This document shows positions 45,135 through 57,167 of a DNA stretch of 64,000 nt, piece after piece; within the stretch, counting starts at the first letter, position 1; every line of letters starts with the position of its first letter. Both the position numbers and the translations under genes were made by a program. The notes under the pieces are model-generated. The model saw only the letters and a list, made by a program, of their open reading frames with translations. It did not search any database and was not told the origin of the DNA. The stretch is from Crotalaria pallida (taxonomy: Eukaryota > Streptophyta > Magnoliopsida > Fabales > Fabaceae), in NCBI GenBank assembly GCA_037953625.1, contig CM075649.1, positions 92,633,290 through 92,697,289 on the forward strand, given 5' to 3'.

Positions 45135-45455
45135 CTCGAGTAAACTTCAGGATACTCGAGTGTTACTCAACTTTTCCAGATTACTCGAGTGTTCTTAAGA
45201 CTTCTCGAGTGTTCATGACTTTCTGAGGATTTGGGTTTTCAATTCAACAATTTACTCGAGTAGTTCATGGGTTACTCGAGTGTTCTTGAACATTTCCAGA
45301 ATACTCGAGTGACCTTGACTGACTCGAGTGTTTGGCCTATAATGGTCCTCAGGTCATGCTCGATACTCGAGTACCAGACAGACTACTCGAGTGTTCTTCC
45401 TTAATTTACATGGTTTTGAATACGATTTACTCGAGTACTCTGCCTTTTACTCGAG
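45135..45455. promoter_or_regulatory. Six pairs of CTCGAG palindromes in LTR H
   Basis: CTCGAG starts at 45135/45155, 45184/45204, 45255/45275, 45304/45323, 45366/45386 and 45430/45450; the within-pair distance is 20, 20, 20, 19, 20 and 20 bp while between pairs it varies (29-51). Most sit in the wider form TACTCGAGTG or TTACTCGAGTA. In the other LTR (53352-53672) one member has decayed to CTCAAG. Confidence 0.88.
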
Positions 45456-46489
45456 TGTTTCTCAGCAGACAGCACTGAAAACTGGTTTTAACATGATATT
45501 TTCATTTCTATTCAAATTTAATCCATTCCAGGGATCCACAGAGTTCACATAACATTATTTAGACATGTTACAACATTCATTTCATATCAACACACAGATT
45601 TGACAGAGAATTCAGTAATCATGCATTAAAACACATTTTCACAACTTAACATGTCAATTCTCATAAAAAGCACAATACACCTAAAACCAAGTGAATTTTA
45701 GTTCACATACATGATATCAAACTTGTTCATCACAGATTTAGAGCATGGAATGGTCTCCAAACCAAAGTTCCTATTCAATCTAAGCCCTTAGAACCTCTTG
45801 GTGGCTCTCTAACACAATTAATGGAATTTAAACTCTATCTAGTGAATATAATTACTTCCCCTTACCTCTCAGACGTGAATCAACAGAAAGAAATCCAAGA
45901 AAAGTGCTCCAACCCCAGAAATCACTTTGAGCTTCACATGCATGACAGTTTTGAGTGCACCATCAAAACCGAATTGGTTCACCCATGAAACAGAGATAAG
46001 AATTGGGGAAAATTAGATTTCTAAACTCTATGCAACATGTTCTAACTAAAGGAATTGAGTTTGAGACTCAAGAATTCGTGAGCTTACCAGAATCAGTGAT
46101 CAAAGTAAGCTCCAGACCAAAGTTCAACAGAAACAGCTTCTACTTCAAATCTTCAATTCTCCCAGCACGCACACTCAATCCTCACAATATTACTCTCTAT
46201 ACAAAGCTCAAGATGTGAGCTTTGTATTCGTGTTTGGTTTGTGTTTCAAATCGACACAGAGAAGAAGAATCGAAGAGAATGAATTCAAAACCCTAGCTTC
46301 AACAACACCAACAAGAATGAGCAAAGTTCGTAGCTTAGGGAGGTTGAAGAGCTTAAATAGACATGGAGGGGCATCATGCATCCCGACACGACACCCTTGG
46401 TGTTGGCATGGAGGCGATTTCGTGTCAACGAAGGGAAATCGTTGGCGGTGACTCACCAAATGCACTAACTCGTGCAGTTTGACCCAGAA

Positions 46490-46520
46490 TACTCGAGTAT
46501 TCCAGAAAATACTCGAGTGT
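46490..46520. promoter_or_regulatory. CTCGAG pair upstream of the TATA-like box in LTR H
   Basis: CTCGAG at 46492 and 46512, 20 bp apart, about 265-290 bp into the LTR and about 135 bp before CTATTTAAGC. In LTR G the corresponding position holds an ACCGGT pair 21 bp apart. In the second H LTR one member has changed to CTCGAC (about 54709). Confidence 0.85.
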
Positions 46521-46780
46521 TTTACCCAGTTTTTGAAAAATAATTATTTTATTTATCTTCCCTCCAAAATCTTTCCTATAATTGCTTCTAGGTCCCAAGC
46601 CAGGGACTAATATGCAAAACTCTTATTTTAAGCATTTAAATTATTTATTAAATGATTTCCACACATCAACTAGTCACATGAACACATATTTTAATCAAGG
46701 ATTAATATAGAAACTATTAATTATAATTAAATTATAATTAACATTTCATTAATCGGGGATTAAAATTTTGGGGTGTTACA

Positions 46781-46800
46781 CTACTCCCCCACTTACAAGG
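46781..46800 (-). other. Element H polypurine tract
   Basis: Minus strand CTTGTAAGTGGGGGAGTAG adjoins the 3' LTR. It is preceded by CGAAATTCC, like the corresponding region of A. Confidence 0.8.
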
Positions 46801-46822
46801 AATTTCGTCCCCGAAATTCAAC

Positions 46823-49597
46823 TCATACAAATAAGTCAGGATAATCCTGACACATCTTATCCTCTAACTCCCAAGATGCTTCTATTACATATCCACAGAC
46901 CCAGACAACTCTGACCAGATGGATGTCCTTCCCTCTAAGCTGCTTGATTCTTCGATCTTCAATACGAACTGGCACAACTTTGAAGGTTAGGTTTTTATGA
47001 ATTTCTAAGACATCAGGTTGGATGCTAAGAACAATGGTGGGGTCATGGACATATTTCTTCAATTGAGACACATGGAATACATTATGGAGATTAGCTAATG
47101 ATGGAGGCAAAGCTAATTGATAGGCTACTGGGCCGATCCTTTTGAGAATTTGATAGGGACCAATAAACTTAGGTGATAGTTTCTGGGTTTTCAAGGCTCT
47201 ACTAACACCTTTGGTTGGTACTATTCTAATGAACACGTGGTCTCCTTCAGCAAACTCTAAGGGTTTTCTCCTTCTATCAGCATAGCTTTTCTGCCTACTC
47301 TGAGCTGCCCTCATCTTCTCTTGTATCATCTTGATCTGCTCCGTGGTCTCTTTCACAATATCTGGTCCAATCAGAGAACTCTCCCCCACTTGAAACCAGC
47401 ATAACGGCGTCTGACACTTTCTCCCATACAAAGCTTCAAATGGTGCCATTCCAATGCTCGTGTGATAGCTGTTGTTGTAAGTGAACTCCACGAGTGGCAA
47501 CATTTGCTCCCAATTCCCTTGTCCTTCTAAAGAACAGGCTCGTAGAATGTCCTCCAATGACTGAATAGTCCTTTCCGTTTGGCCATCAGTCTGAGGATGG
47601 TATGCAGAACTTAGCTTCAATCTTGAACCCAAGGCTCTATGCAGATCTTCCCAAAACTTTGATGTAAACCTCGGATCGCGATCAGACACGATGCTTGATG
47701 GTACTCCGTGCAGACGAACAACTTCCTTGATGTACAATTGAGTGAGCTTTTCCAATGAGTAGCGCATATTCACGGGAATGAAATGCGCTGACTTGGTCAA
47801 ACGGTCCACGATCACCCAGATTGCATCATGACCAGTAGATGTCTTTGGCAATCCCGACACAAAATCCATCGAGATGCTATCCCATTTCCACAACGGGATC
47901 TCTAAAGGAAGTAACTCTCCTCCTGGCCTTTGGTGTTCCACTTTCGCCTTTTGACACACCAAACAACATGCCACATATTCAGCTACATCTCTCTTCAAAC
48001 TAGGCCACCAAAATAGCTCCTTCAAGTCCTGGTACATTTTAGTAGCTCCTGGATGCATACTCATCTTACTCTTATGTGCTTCATCCAGAACCATTTTTCT
48101 TACCTCCAGATCATCAGGGACACAAATCCTTGTTCTAAAACGCAGGATTCCATCCTTCCCTTCTTGGAATTCCAATTCCTTACCTTCTTGCATCAATTTC
48201 TTCTTCTCCATGAGTTTCTCATCCTTGTGTTGCAATTCCCGAATCCTTAGCAGAAATTCATTAGAAATCTGCAACATCCCCAACTTGATACTCGTTGGTT
48301 CCACTTGCATTGTCAGACTCAAATCCCGAAACTCCTCTATCAGTGCAGCTTCTCTGACCATCATCGCACTGATATGCATCACCTTTCTACTCAATGCGTC
48401 CGCCACAACGTTAGCCTTCCCAGGATGGTAATGGAGTTCAAACTCATAATCCTTCAAAAACTCCATCCATCGACGTTGCCTCATATTCAATTCCTTTTGA
48501 TCAAAGAGGTACTTTAAACTCTTATGGTCACTAAACACTCGGAACGTAGTGCCATAGAGATAGTGCCTCCAGATCTTTAAGGCAAACACCACAGCTGCTA
48601 ACTCCAGATCATGGGTTGGATAGTTCATCTCATGAACTTTTAAATGTCTCGAAGCGTAAGCGACGACTTGTCCGTCTTGCATCAAGACACACCCAAGACC
48701 TTGTTTCGACGCGTCACAATACACATCGAAACTCTTCTGCGTATCGGGCAACACCAATACAGGAGACGATGTCAACCTTTCCTTCAACTCCCGAAAACTT
48801 CTCTCACACTTCTCATCCCATAGGAACGGTTGATCTTTCCGAGTCAACTTCGTCAGAGGCAGTGCGATCTTCGAAAATCCTTCTATAAATCTTCGGTAGT
48901 ACCCAGCCAAACCAAGAAAGCTTCTAACCTCCGTAACCGACTTCGGTTGCTCCCATTGCAAAACCGAACTTACTTTCGTTGGATCAACTGCTATCCCTTT
49001 ATCTGAAATCACATGCCCCAAGAACTTAACCTCCTTCAGCCAGAACTCACATTTTGTAAGTTTGGCATACAACTGCTTCTCCTTCAAGATGCTTAACACT
49101 ATCTTCAAGTGTTCAGCATGCTCCTCCGGGCTCTTAGAGTAAATCAGAATATCATCAATGAACACAACCACGAATGAATCTAGATAAGGTCTAAAGATTT
49201 GATTCATGTAGTCCATGAAGATAGCTGGTGCATTAGTCAATCCGAACGGCATTACGACATACTCATAATGTCCGTATCGAGATCGAAATGCAGTCTTAGA
49301 GATGTCCTCCTCTCTAATCCTGATCTGATGGTACCCCGACCTCAATTCAATCTTGGAAAATACTGAAGCCCCACGAACTTGATCCATAAGGTCATCTATC
49401 CGTGGTAACGGATACTTGTTCTTGATGGTGACCTTATTCAGCTGCCGGTAGTCTATACACATCCTCATGCTACCATCTTTCTTCTTTACAAATAAGACAG
49501 GAGCACCCCAAGGTGAGACGCTTGGTCGGATCATCTGTTTCTGCAACAGCTCCTCAATCTGCTTCTTCATTTCCGCCATTTCCGGTGGTGCCATTCT
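46823..49597 (-). pseudogene. pol: Element H reverse transcriptase, RNase H, integrase, chromodomain
   Basis: The distal 923-codon part of the H polyprotein after the second stop (TAA at 49598-49600). Reverse transcriptase: RPSVSPWGAPVLFVKKKDGS, YPLPRIDDLMDQV, catalytic FIDD at residues 145-148 counted from the first Met. RNase H: FDVYCDASKQGLG, VFSDHKSLKYLF, YHPGKANVVADALSR. Integrase: MSMHPGATKMYQDLKELFWW with CLVCQKAK for zinc, then MDFVSGLPKT, IVSDRDPRF and AYHPQTDGQTERTIQ. The C-terminus is a chromodomain, VPVRIEDRRIKQLRGK to EASWELEDK. No further break was seen, so all catalytic motifs survive; only the link to Gag-protease is cut. Confidence 0.93.
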
Positions 49598-50314
49598 TTA
49601 GGGAGCGATAGAAATGGGACCAGCTCCCGGAACTAGGTCAATACCAAATTCAACTTCTCTTCTTGGTGGCAGACCAGGGATCTCGTCAGCAAAAACTTTC
49701 GGGAAATCTCTGACAACGGAAATCTCTTCTATCCTTGGACCATTCTCCCCCACCTCAGTGTTGAATAGACACATGTAGCCAGAGGGTTTTGGGTTTCTAT
49801 AGATCACGAGTCTTCTATCACAATCAATGATCACTTGGTTTTGACTTAACCAGTCCATTCCCAAGATCACATCCAATTGTGCTAAGGGTAAGCAGATCAA
49901 ATCTACTTTAGAGGTTTGTCCTAACACTTCTATACAACAGTTAAGACAAACTCTAGAAACAATTACGGGAGCATTTGTAGGGGTTTCTACTTGCAAAACA
50001 TAAGGCATTTCAGACATCATCAAGCCTAATCGGTTTACACATTCATACGAAACGAATGAATTCGTTGCACCAGAGTCAAACAAAACATGGCAAAACTGAC
50101 CATTAAGCAAGTATTCACCTTGCACCAGATCAGAAGATCGATTCGCTTCCACACCGCTAAGGGTGAAGACCCTTCCTTGAGTCACCGGTCTATCTGCAGT
50201 TCCTCTTGAGTTGGCCTTGGCTGGTTCCTTGCAATCTCTTGCAAAGTGTCCCGGCTTTCCACAGTTAAAACATCCACTTGTCCCCCAACACACACGACCA
50301 TAGTGGTTGCGCTT
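49598..50314 (-). pseudogene. pol: Element H nucleocapsid knuckle and protease, between two stops
   Basis: In frame with both neighbours. Contains the CCHC knuckle CFNCGKPGHFARDC and the aspartic protease motif LFDSGATNSFVS, followed by LDVILGMDWLSQNQ. Ends PISIAP at a TAA (49598-49600) where related elements have a tyrosine codon. Confidence 0.92.
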
Positions 50315-51157
50315 TCACTTGTCACAGAATGGAGCCTCGCTCCGATAATTCCTTCCCTCAGAACCACCAACCTTGCCCTTGCCTTTCCCTCTGTGATCAT
50401 ATGGACCTTTGCCTCGAGTGTTGAAACCCTTACGCCTTTGAGATCCATAGCCTTGATTGTCCTTCTTTTCCGAGACTTGCACCTCCTCGGCCTTTGTATC
50501 ATCTTCATACATCCTACACATGTCCACGAGTGCAGGAAAACTTTGAATCCGCTGGTAACTAAAAATTGACTTCAACTTTGGCCTCAAACCTCCTTCAAAC
50601 TTAATGCACTTGCTCCTCTCATCTGGATTGTTCTGATAGTATGGAGAGTACTTCATCAGCTCTTCAAACTTTGCCGCGTACTCACCCACACTCATGTTAC
50701 CTTGCTTCAACTGCAAGAATTCCACTTCCTTTTTCCTCCTTAGATCCTCAGGAAAATATTTCTGAAGAAATTTTTCCATGAATACTCCCCAGCTTAGATC
50801 TCTTCCTTCATATTGCAAAAGCTGCATGGTGTGATTCCACCAATTCTCCGCTTCATCCTCCAACATGTAGGTTGCATACGCCACCTTCTGAACATCAAAA
50901 CACTCCAAAGTCCTCAAAATCTTGTCCATAGTATGAATCCATTTGTTGGCTTCCTCTGGTTTAAATCCTCCTTCAAACTTTGGCGGATTGCAGCTCCTAA
51001 AATCAGCCAGAGTCTTCGCCTCAGCGTTACCCACATTACACTGATGAGGCGGATTTGCCGGTTGAGAGGGTTGCTGAGACTGCCTTTGCATCGCTTCCAG
51101 TACCGTGGTGATTCGCTCCAACATCGCATTGGTGTGATTTTGGTTTCTAGTTGCCAT
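50315..51157 (-). pseudogene. gag: Element H Gag (capsid part), ends at a premature stop
   Basis: Starts MATRNQNHTN at 51157; capsid domain with EANKWIHTMDKILR, AENWWNHTMQLL and LKQGNMSVGEYAAKFEEL. A Gly/Lys/Arg-rich segment precedes the TGA at 50315-50317, after which the same frame runs on into the zinc knuckle. With the next two parts this is one polyprotein of 1445 codons with two nonsense codons and no frameshift. Confidence 0.92.
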
Positions 51158-51415
51158 ATTAGACCTGCGCTATGGGCTTATGGTCACATATGTTGAACTA
51201 AAGAAACTTCTATTACACCACCTATACTACGGCTCTATTCTAAACTTATTGAATCTACAATCCATTGCGTCTTGTACTCAAAAGAGACAAGATACAAACA
51301 AATCAGGGGTAACACAAAGTTCAATAAGTAATTTAATAACATATACTTTGGAGATACCTGCTTGATGTTGATGGCTACCTTTCTGGAACCACTTCTACTA
51401 CTACAGGATCTGACT

Positions 51416-51430
51416 CTTGCTCTGATACCA
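51416..51430 (-). other. Element H primer-binding site (initiator tRNA-Met)
   Basis: Minus strand TGGTATCAGAGCAAG, five bases from the LTR. Gives minus orientation. Confidence 0.9.
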
Positions 51431-51435
51431 CTAAG

Positions 51436-54400
51436 TGTGACACCCTTCTCAGATTACCCAAATATAAACTAATAAATATGCTTTTATATTGGATAATATA
51501 TATGGACTTGTGAGTGTTAAGAAAATAGGTAACTAAAATTTTTCTTTTAAAGCGGGTGCACGAATCGTCACTTGAAAGTCTTGGAGAACAAAATCTATAT
51601 TATCTCAAAATCATTGTATCGAGTTCGGCGATTTCTAAAACCTTTTCGCAAATAGAGTAACATTCGATCTTTTAGAAAATATCTTTGTATCAAGTAGCTT
51701 AAGCTACCCTTGCTTTGTACGATAGAACTGATACCATTTATAGCCGAGCTCTTAAACAGATTAAATCAGAGTAAGTGGAAATTACTGGACTATGCAACTG
51801 ATAGAATATAAACATAGGTTTTCATAGATATAGAGAGTCATAAGTACATAGCCCATGAGTAAAGTCTCCAAGTTTCAAAACATACAAGTCCATCATCAGA
51901 TCTATACAACAGTGTAACTACAAGCTCTAGAGTGCTCCAAAAGTATATCTACACTATATATACATAACAAAATATATAGCTCTAGGAATAGTCACATAGA
52001 TCTGGCAGCATCAGATGGAGTAGTAGTAGCAGTAGTAGTCTCCCAAAAGTAAAGTGAGTAAGGTAGTAGCATCGTCATCACAGCAGCAGCAGCAAATCTC
52101 GTCCACACACACCGGATCCTCAGATCCACACCATACACCATATACATGTACCTAGGGATCGTCGTCCCTCCAGTCACTCCCAGTAGAATGCACGACAGGC
52201 TCGCTCCCACTCTCGTCCTCCACCGGATCCTCCTCGATCTCATCCGAGGGAGAGTGTACCCTACCACTGGGTACCGGGTCAGGTGATGGTGAAACCCTGA
52301 CTGGGCTCCTCGGATCAGATAGGGGAGTCTCCTCGCGGACGACTCTCGAAGTAAAAGGGTGAGAGCGGGTAGGTCGAAAACGAAAACTATGGTAAGAGCG
52401 AGCTGGTCGCGTGGGAGGTGGTCCATGGTAAGTGTAAAACGGGGGTACATGCATAGTGTATATGATGGGAATCCTAAACCTACGAGGACGAAATCGCATC
52501 AGCGGGTTCGGGTGATAGAAGGTAATCTCTACCTCCCCCTCAAACACCGCGCGATGGTCCTCATAGATCCATATGCCACTAGGAAGTGGCCGGATCTCGA
52601 TGCAAGCAATGTAGCGAGACATCACCTACAAGGGCATAGGGGTAAGCAATTCTATACACATAATCAATAGAGAATAAATTATGCAACATAAATATGTAAC
52701 ATGCATCAATTAATATCAATCACACTTAACACTTAGCAAGTAGGTTATGACATAGAATGTTCACACTTAATTCAGTCATAACAGTTTATTTGAATGAATG
52801 GCATGATGCATGACTTTAGCTCTCAAGCCTATCTCCATCATAATACTATGTCACTCTCTGACGTCCATCCCTGACAACCCAGCACTCAACAGTGCGTTGT
52901 ATTCCTAGGTATACAACCATTCGTACATTCACCTAGAATGTACACGACAAGCTTGGTATCCATGCCACCCGAGCATATCCCGTCATCCAAATGGATCGTC
53001 ATCCAAACGATATATCCATATCGGCATCCACTAAGCCGACCACGTCAACGACGTGTCATCAAGCAAGCGTATTGGCACTCCCAGAGGCCCTCCGCATGTT
53101 TAACAAACATGAAATACGTCCTACCATCCAAACTCCAGGATGAATGCAATTTATCTTTTAGACTTAAGGGAAGTTGATTAATACTTTACAAGCCACCTAG
53201 GCTTATTTCCTTTATCACAAAGGACCGTCACCAAACGATCTTTTTGTATTAATCAATTTCTTTAAGTCTTAATCCCTTGGACTATTCTCAATAATTCATT
53301 AATTATTTGACTTAGAATTGAAAATGATGTTTTCAGGTTCTGGGTAATTTACTCGAGTAAACTTCAGGATACTCGAGTGTTACTCAACTTTTCCAGATTA
53401 CTCGAGTGTTCTTAAGACTTCTCGAGTGTTCATGACTTTCTGAGGATTTGGGTTTTCAATTCAACAATTTACTCAAGTAGTTCATGGGTTACTCGAGTGT
53501 TCTTGAACATTTCTAGAATACTCGAGTGACCTTGACTGACTCGAGTGTTTGGCCTATAATGGTCCTCAGGTCATGCTCGATACTCGAGTACCAGACAGAC
53601 TACTCGAGTGTTCTTCCTTAATTTATATGGTTTTGAATACGATTTACTCGAGTACTCTGCCTTTTACTCGAGTGTTTCTCAGCAGACAGCACTGGAAACT
53701 GGTTTTAACATGACATTTTCATTTCTATTCAAATTTAATCCATTCCAGGGATCCACAGAGTTCACATAACATTATTTAGACATGTTACAACATTCATTTC
53801 ATATCAACACACAGATTTGACAGAGAATTCAGTAATCATGCATTAAAACACATTTTCACAACTTAACATGTCAATTCTCATAAAAAGCACAATACACCTA
53901 AAACCAAGTGCATTTTAGTTCACATACATGATATCAAACTTGCTCATCACAGATTTAGAGCATGGATTGGTCTCCAAACCAAAGTTCCTATTCAATCTAA
54001 GCCCTTAGAGCCTCTTGGTGGCTCTCTAACACAATTAATGGAATTTAAACTCTATCTAGTGAATATAATTACTTCCCCTTACCTCTCAGACGTGAATCAA
54101 CATAAAGAAATCCAAGAAAAGTGCTCCAACCCCAGAAATCACTTTGAGCTTCACATGCATGACAGTTTTGAGTGCACCATCAAAACCGAATTGGTTCACC
54201 CATGAAACAGAGATAAGAATTGGGGAAAATTAGATTTCTAAACTCTATGCAACATGTTCTAACTAAAGGAATTGAGTTTGAGACTCAAGAATTCGTGAGC
54301 TTACCAGAATCAGTGATCAAAGTAAGCTCCAGACCAAAGTTCAACAGAAACAGCTTCTACTTCAAATCTTCAATTCTCCCAGCACGCACACTCAATCCTC

Positions 54401-54997
54401 ACAATATTACTCTCTATACAAAGTTCAAAATTTGAGCTTTGTATTCGTGTTTGGTTTGTGTTTCAAATCGACACAGAGAAGGAGAATCGAAGAGAATGAA
54501 TTCAAAACCCTAGCTTCAACAACACCAACAAGAATGAGCAAAATTCGTAGCTTAGGGAGGTTGAAGAGCTTAAATAGACATGGAGGGGCATCATGCATCA
54601 CGACACGACACCCTTGGTGTTGGCATGGAGGCGATTTCGTGTCAACGAAGGGAAATCGTTGGCGGTGACTCACCAAACGCACTAACTCGTGCAGTTTGAC
54701 CCAGAATACTCGACTATTCCAGAAAATACTCGAGTGTTTTACCCAGTTTTTGAAAAATAATTATTTTATTTATCTTCCCTCCAAAATCTTTCCTATAATT
54801 GCTTCTAGGTCCCAACCCAGGGACTAATATGCAAAACTCTTATTTTAAGCATTTAAATTATTTATTAAATAATTTCCACACATCAACTAGTCACATGAAC
54901 ACATATTTTAATCCCGGATTAATATAGAAACTATTAATTATATTTAAATTATAATTAACATTTCATTAATCGGGGATTAAAATTTTGGGGTGTTACA
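51436..54997 (-). repeat. Element H 5' LTR (3562 bp)
   Basis: Equal in length to the other copy. Holds the second copies of the LTR ORF (52152-52625), the CTCGAG clusters (53352-53672 and about 54709-54735) and the ATCCA dyads. Followed by CTTTC, after which element I's protease codons resume. Confidence 0.93.
52152..52625 (-). CDS. ORF inside LTR H (copy in 5' LTR), unknown function
   Basis: 157 codons, one residue different from 43935-44408. Being in the 5' LTR downstream of the TATA-like box, it would be the first sizeable frame of the transcript, ahead of gag, unless it is spliced out. No family recognised; acidic C-terminus. Confidence 0.35.
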   Translation of the reverse strand: MMSRYIACIEIRPLPSGIWIYEDHRAVFEGEVEITFYHPNPLMRFRPRRFRIPIIYTMHVPPFYTYHGPPPTRPARSYHSFRFRPTRSHPFTSRVVREETPLSDPRSPVRVSPSPDPVPSGRVHSPSDEIEEDPVEDESGSEPVVHSTGSDWRDDDP

Positions 54998-55002
54998 CTT
55001 TC

Positions 55003-55626
55003 GGTGCGGTCGTCTCGACCGTTCATCTGGCCATGAAATTTGAAGGCTCAGACGGAACCGTTGTTGCTATCCGAGCCGAACAAGAAAAAGCTAGGCTATG
55101 CTACAATGCTAGTCTAGCAAAACTCAAGAGCCCTGAAGAAATTCAGCCAAAGTTATGTTTGAATAAAGGAAATGTACTTTTGACAGACTTGGATGTCAGA
55201 TCCGAGTTGGATGATACAAGACCAACCCCACAAGGTGAGTGGGAATTCATTGTGTTAGATGAGGAGCTCCCGAGCAGGAGGGGGAAGCTAGGGACCAACC
55301 TTCCGGAGACGATACGAGTAGGGATGCTCGAACTTCTAAAGAAAAATAAGGATCTTTTTGCATGGACCTCGGCTGATATGCCAGGGATTGATCCAAACCT
55401 AATTTGTCATCGTCTCAGCGTTCACCCGACTGCCAAGCCAGTCGCCCAGAAAAAGAGAAGGGTAGGCATGGAGAAAGCTGCAGTAATTGAAGAAAAAGTG
55501 GCCGAGCTCCTCGCTGCCGGATTCATCCGAGAGGTCAACTACTCCGAGTGGCTTTCAAACACAGTATTAGTCAAAAAAATCAAACGGGAAGTGGCGCATG
55601 TGCGTCGACTACACCGACTTGAATAA
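55003..55626 (+). pseudogene. pol: Element I protease end and start of reverse transcriptase
   Basis: Continues the protease after H, then a linker, and the reverse transcriptase N-terminus (AAGFIREVNYSEWLSNTVLVKK). A run of seven A residues at 55573-55579, one more than the frame needs, shifts into a dead end at 55626. Confidence 0.88.
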
Positions 55627-56570
55627 AGCTTGCCCAAAAGACCAATACCCCCTCCCCATTATAGACAAACTTGTGGACAACTCAGCTGGATACCAACTCC
55701 TCTCCTTTATGGATGCATACTCGGGGTACAACCAAATCCCGATGTACCCTCCTGATCACCGAAAGGACTACTTATTGCTACACGGTAATGCCTTTCGGAT
55801 TGAAAAACGCTGGCGCAACCTACCAGCGGATGATGAACAAGGTCTCCTCGGGTTTGATTGGTCCTACTCTCGAGGTGTACATTGATGATATGATAGCCAA
55901 GAGCAAGAAAAAGGAAGATCATCCTCAGGACTTAGCAGCCATACTGGAAAGAATTAGAAGGTACAACATGCGCCTGAACCCCGATAAGTGCACCTTCGGG
56001 GTTCCGGCTGGGGCCTTTTTAGGTTTCATGCTCACAGAGAGGGGCATCGAGGCCAACCCAGAGAAATGCCAAGCTATTCTGAACATGCATAGCCCGTCTA
56101 ATGTGAAGGAGGTCCAGAGGCTGACTGGTCGAATGGTAGCCCTCTCAAGATTCCTCCCTCAAGCAGCTAAAAAAGCCCTCCCGTGGTACCAACTTCTCAG
56201 GAAAAACAAAACTTTTCATTGGAATGACTCCTGCGAACAAGCGTTCGCTGAGCTCAAGGATTACCTCTCGGGCCCTCCCGTTCTCACAAGTCCTCGGGAG
56301 GGGGAAACACTGTTTTTGTACTTGTCTGTTAGTGAAACATCTGTTAGCTCAGCCCTGGTCAAGGACGACTCAGGGACCGAGCGACCCATCTACTTTGTCA
56401 GCAAGGCCCTCCAAGGACCCGAAATGAGATACTCCAAAATAGAGAAGCTCGCTTTTGCCTTGGTAATTGCTGCCAGGAGACTCTGACAATACTTTCAGAA
56501 CCATCCCATTGTAGTCAAAACAACTCAGCCGATAAGGCAGGTACTTCACCGACCTGACTTAGCGGGAAGG
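55598..56570 (+). pseudogene. pol: Element I reverse transcriptase and first RNase H, frameshifted and stopped
   Basis: Two overlapping frames. The first (55598-55885) carries CVDYTDLNKACPKDQYPLP and SFMDAYSGYNQIPM, then loses its frame near 55760, where several residues of the family pattern are missing. The second (from about 55780) carries VMPFGLKNAGATYQ, the catalytic VYIDDMIAKS and NPDKCTFGV, followed by the gypsy RNase H (RPIYFVSKALQGPEMRYSKIEK). It stops at TGA 56484-56486; the same frame goes on with QYFQNHPIVVKTTQP. Confidence 0.88.
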
Positions 56571-57167
56571 ATGGTCTCTTGGTCCGTCGAGCTATCAGAG
56601 TTCGACGTCACTTACGAGCCGCGGAGAACTCTCAAGTCCCAGGTCCTAGCGGATTTTGTTTCAGAATTATCAGACCTTAACCACCCTAGCCAGCCCCAAC
56701 CTTGGAAGATTTATGTTGATGGTTCCAGCCACCGTAAGGGGGCTGGGGCTGGAATAATCCTTGAAAATGCCGAGGGCCTCTGCGTGGAATATTCCCTCAA
56801 ATTTGAGTTTCCCACCTCAAACAACCAAGCAGAATATGAGGCAGTGATAGCCGGTCTACGGATGGCCCACCAAATGGGGGCCTCAGAAATTGAAGTTTTC
56901 AGCGATTCTCAATTGGTCGTATCTCAGGTCAAAGGCGAGTTTCAAGCAAAGGAACCAATTCTCCAAAAATACCTAGAACAAGTCAAAACCCTCTCAGATC
57001 TTTTTCCTCAGTTTTCCATCACTCACATCCCTAGGTCCTGCAATGGACGAGCTGATATTCTCTCCAAGCTCGCTAGCACTAAAGGTCCGGAAAACAACAA
57101 AAGCCTAGTCCAAGAAACTGTCCATCAGCCGAGTGTTGTTCTGGCATTATCTCTGACCACCGATTAG
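56571..57167 (+). pseudogene. pol: Element I archaeal-type second RNase H
   Basis: In frame with the preceding part. After the end of the first RNase H come YVDGSSHRKGAGAGIIL, NNQAEYEAVIAGLRMA, EVFSDSQLVVSQVKGEF and RADILSKLAS, the motifs of the archaeal/bacterial-like RNase H that distinguishes Tat elements. Ends at a TAG (57165-57167) in the linker before integrase. Confidence 0.9.

Larger units (their letters stand above)
43219..46780 (-). repeat. Element H 3' LTR (3562 bp)
   Basis: Begins TGTGACACCC and ends GGTGTTACA on the plus strand. In element orientation it has a CTCGAG pair at 46492/46512, a TATA-like CTATTTAAGC (46351-46360), a splice-donor-like GGTAAGC (near 46087), a large CTCGAG cluster (45135-45455), a set of small dyads with loop ATCCA (44730-44925) and a 157-codon open frame (43935-44408). 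Confidence 0.93.
43219..54997 (-). mobile_element. Element H: Ty3/gypsy Tekay (chromovirus) retrotransposon, nearly intact
   Basis: Two LTRs of exactly 3562 bp (43219-46780 and 51436-54997), about 99% identical by eye, with duplication CTTTC (43214-43218 and 54998-55002). It reads on the minus strand. A single frame from 51157 to 46823 encodes Gag, protease, reverse transcriptase, RNase H, integrase and chromodomain and is interrupted by only two stop codons. It is the youngest-looking autonomous-type element here, inserted into I, itself inserted into G. Confidence 0.94.
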
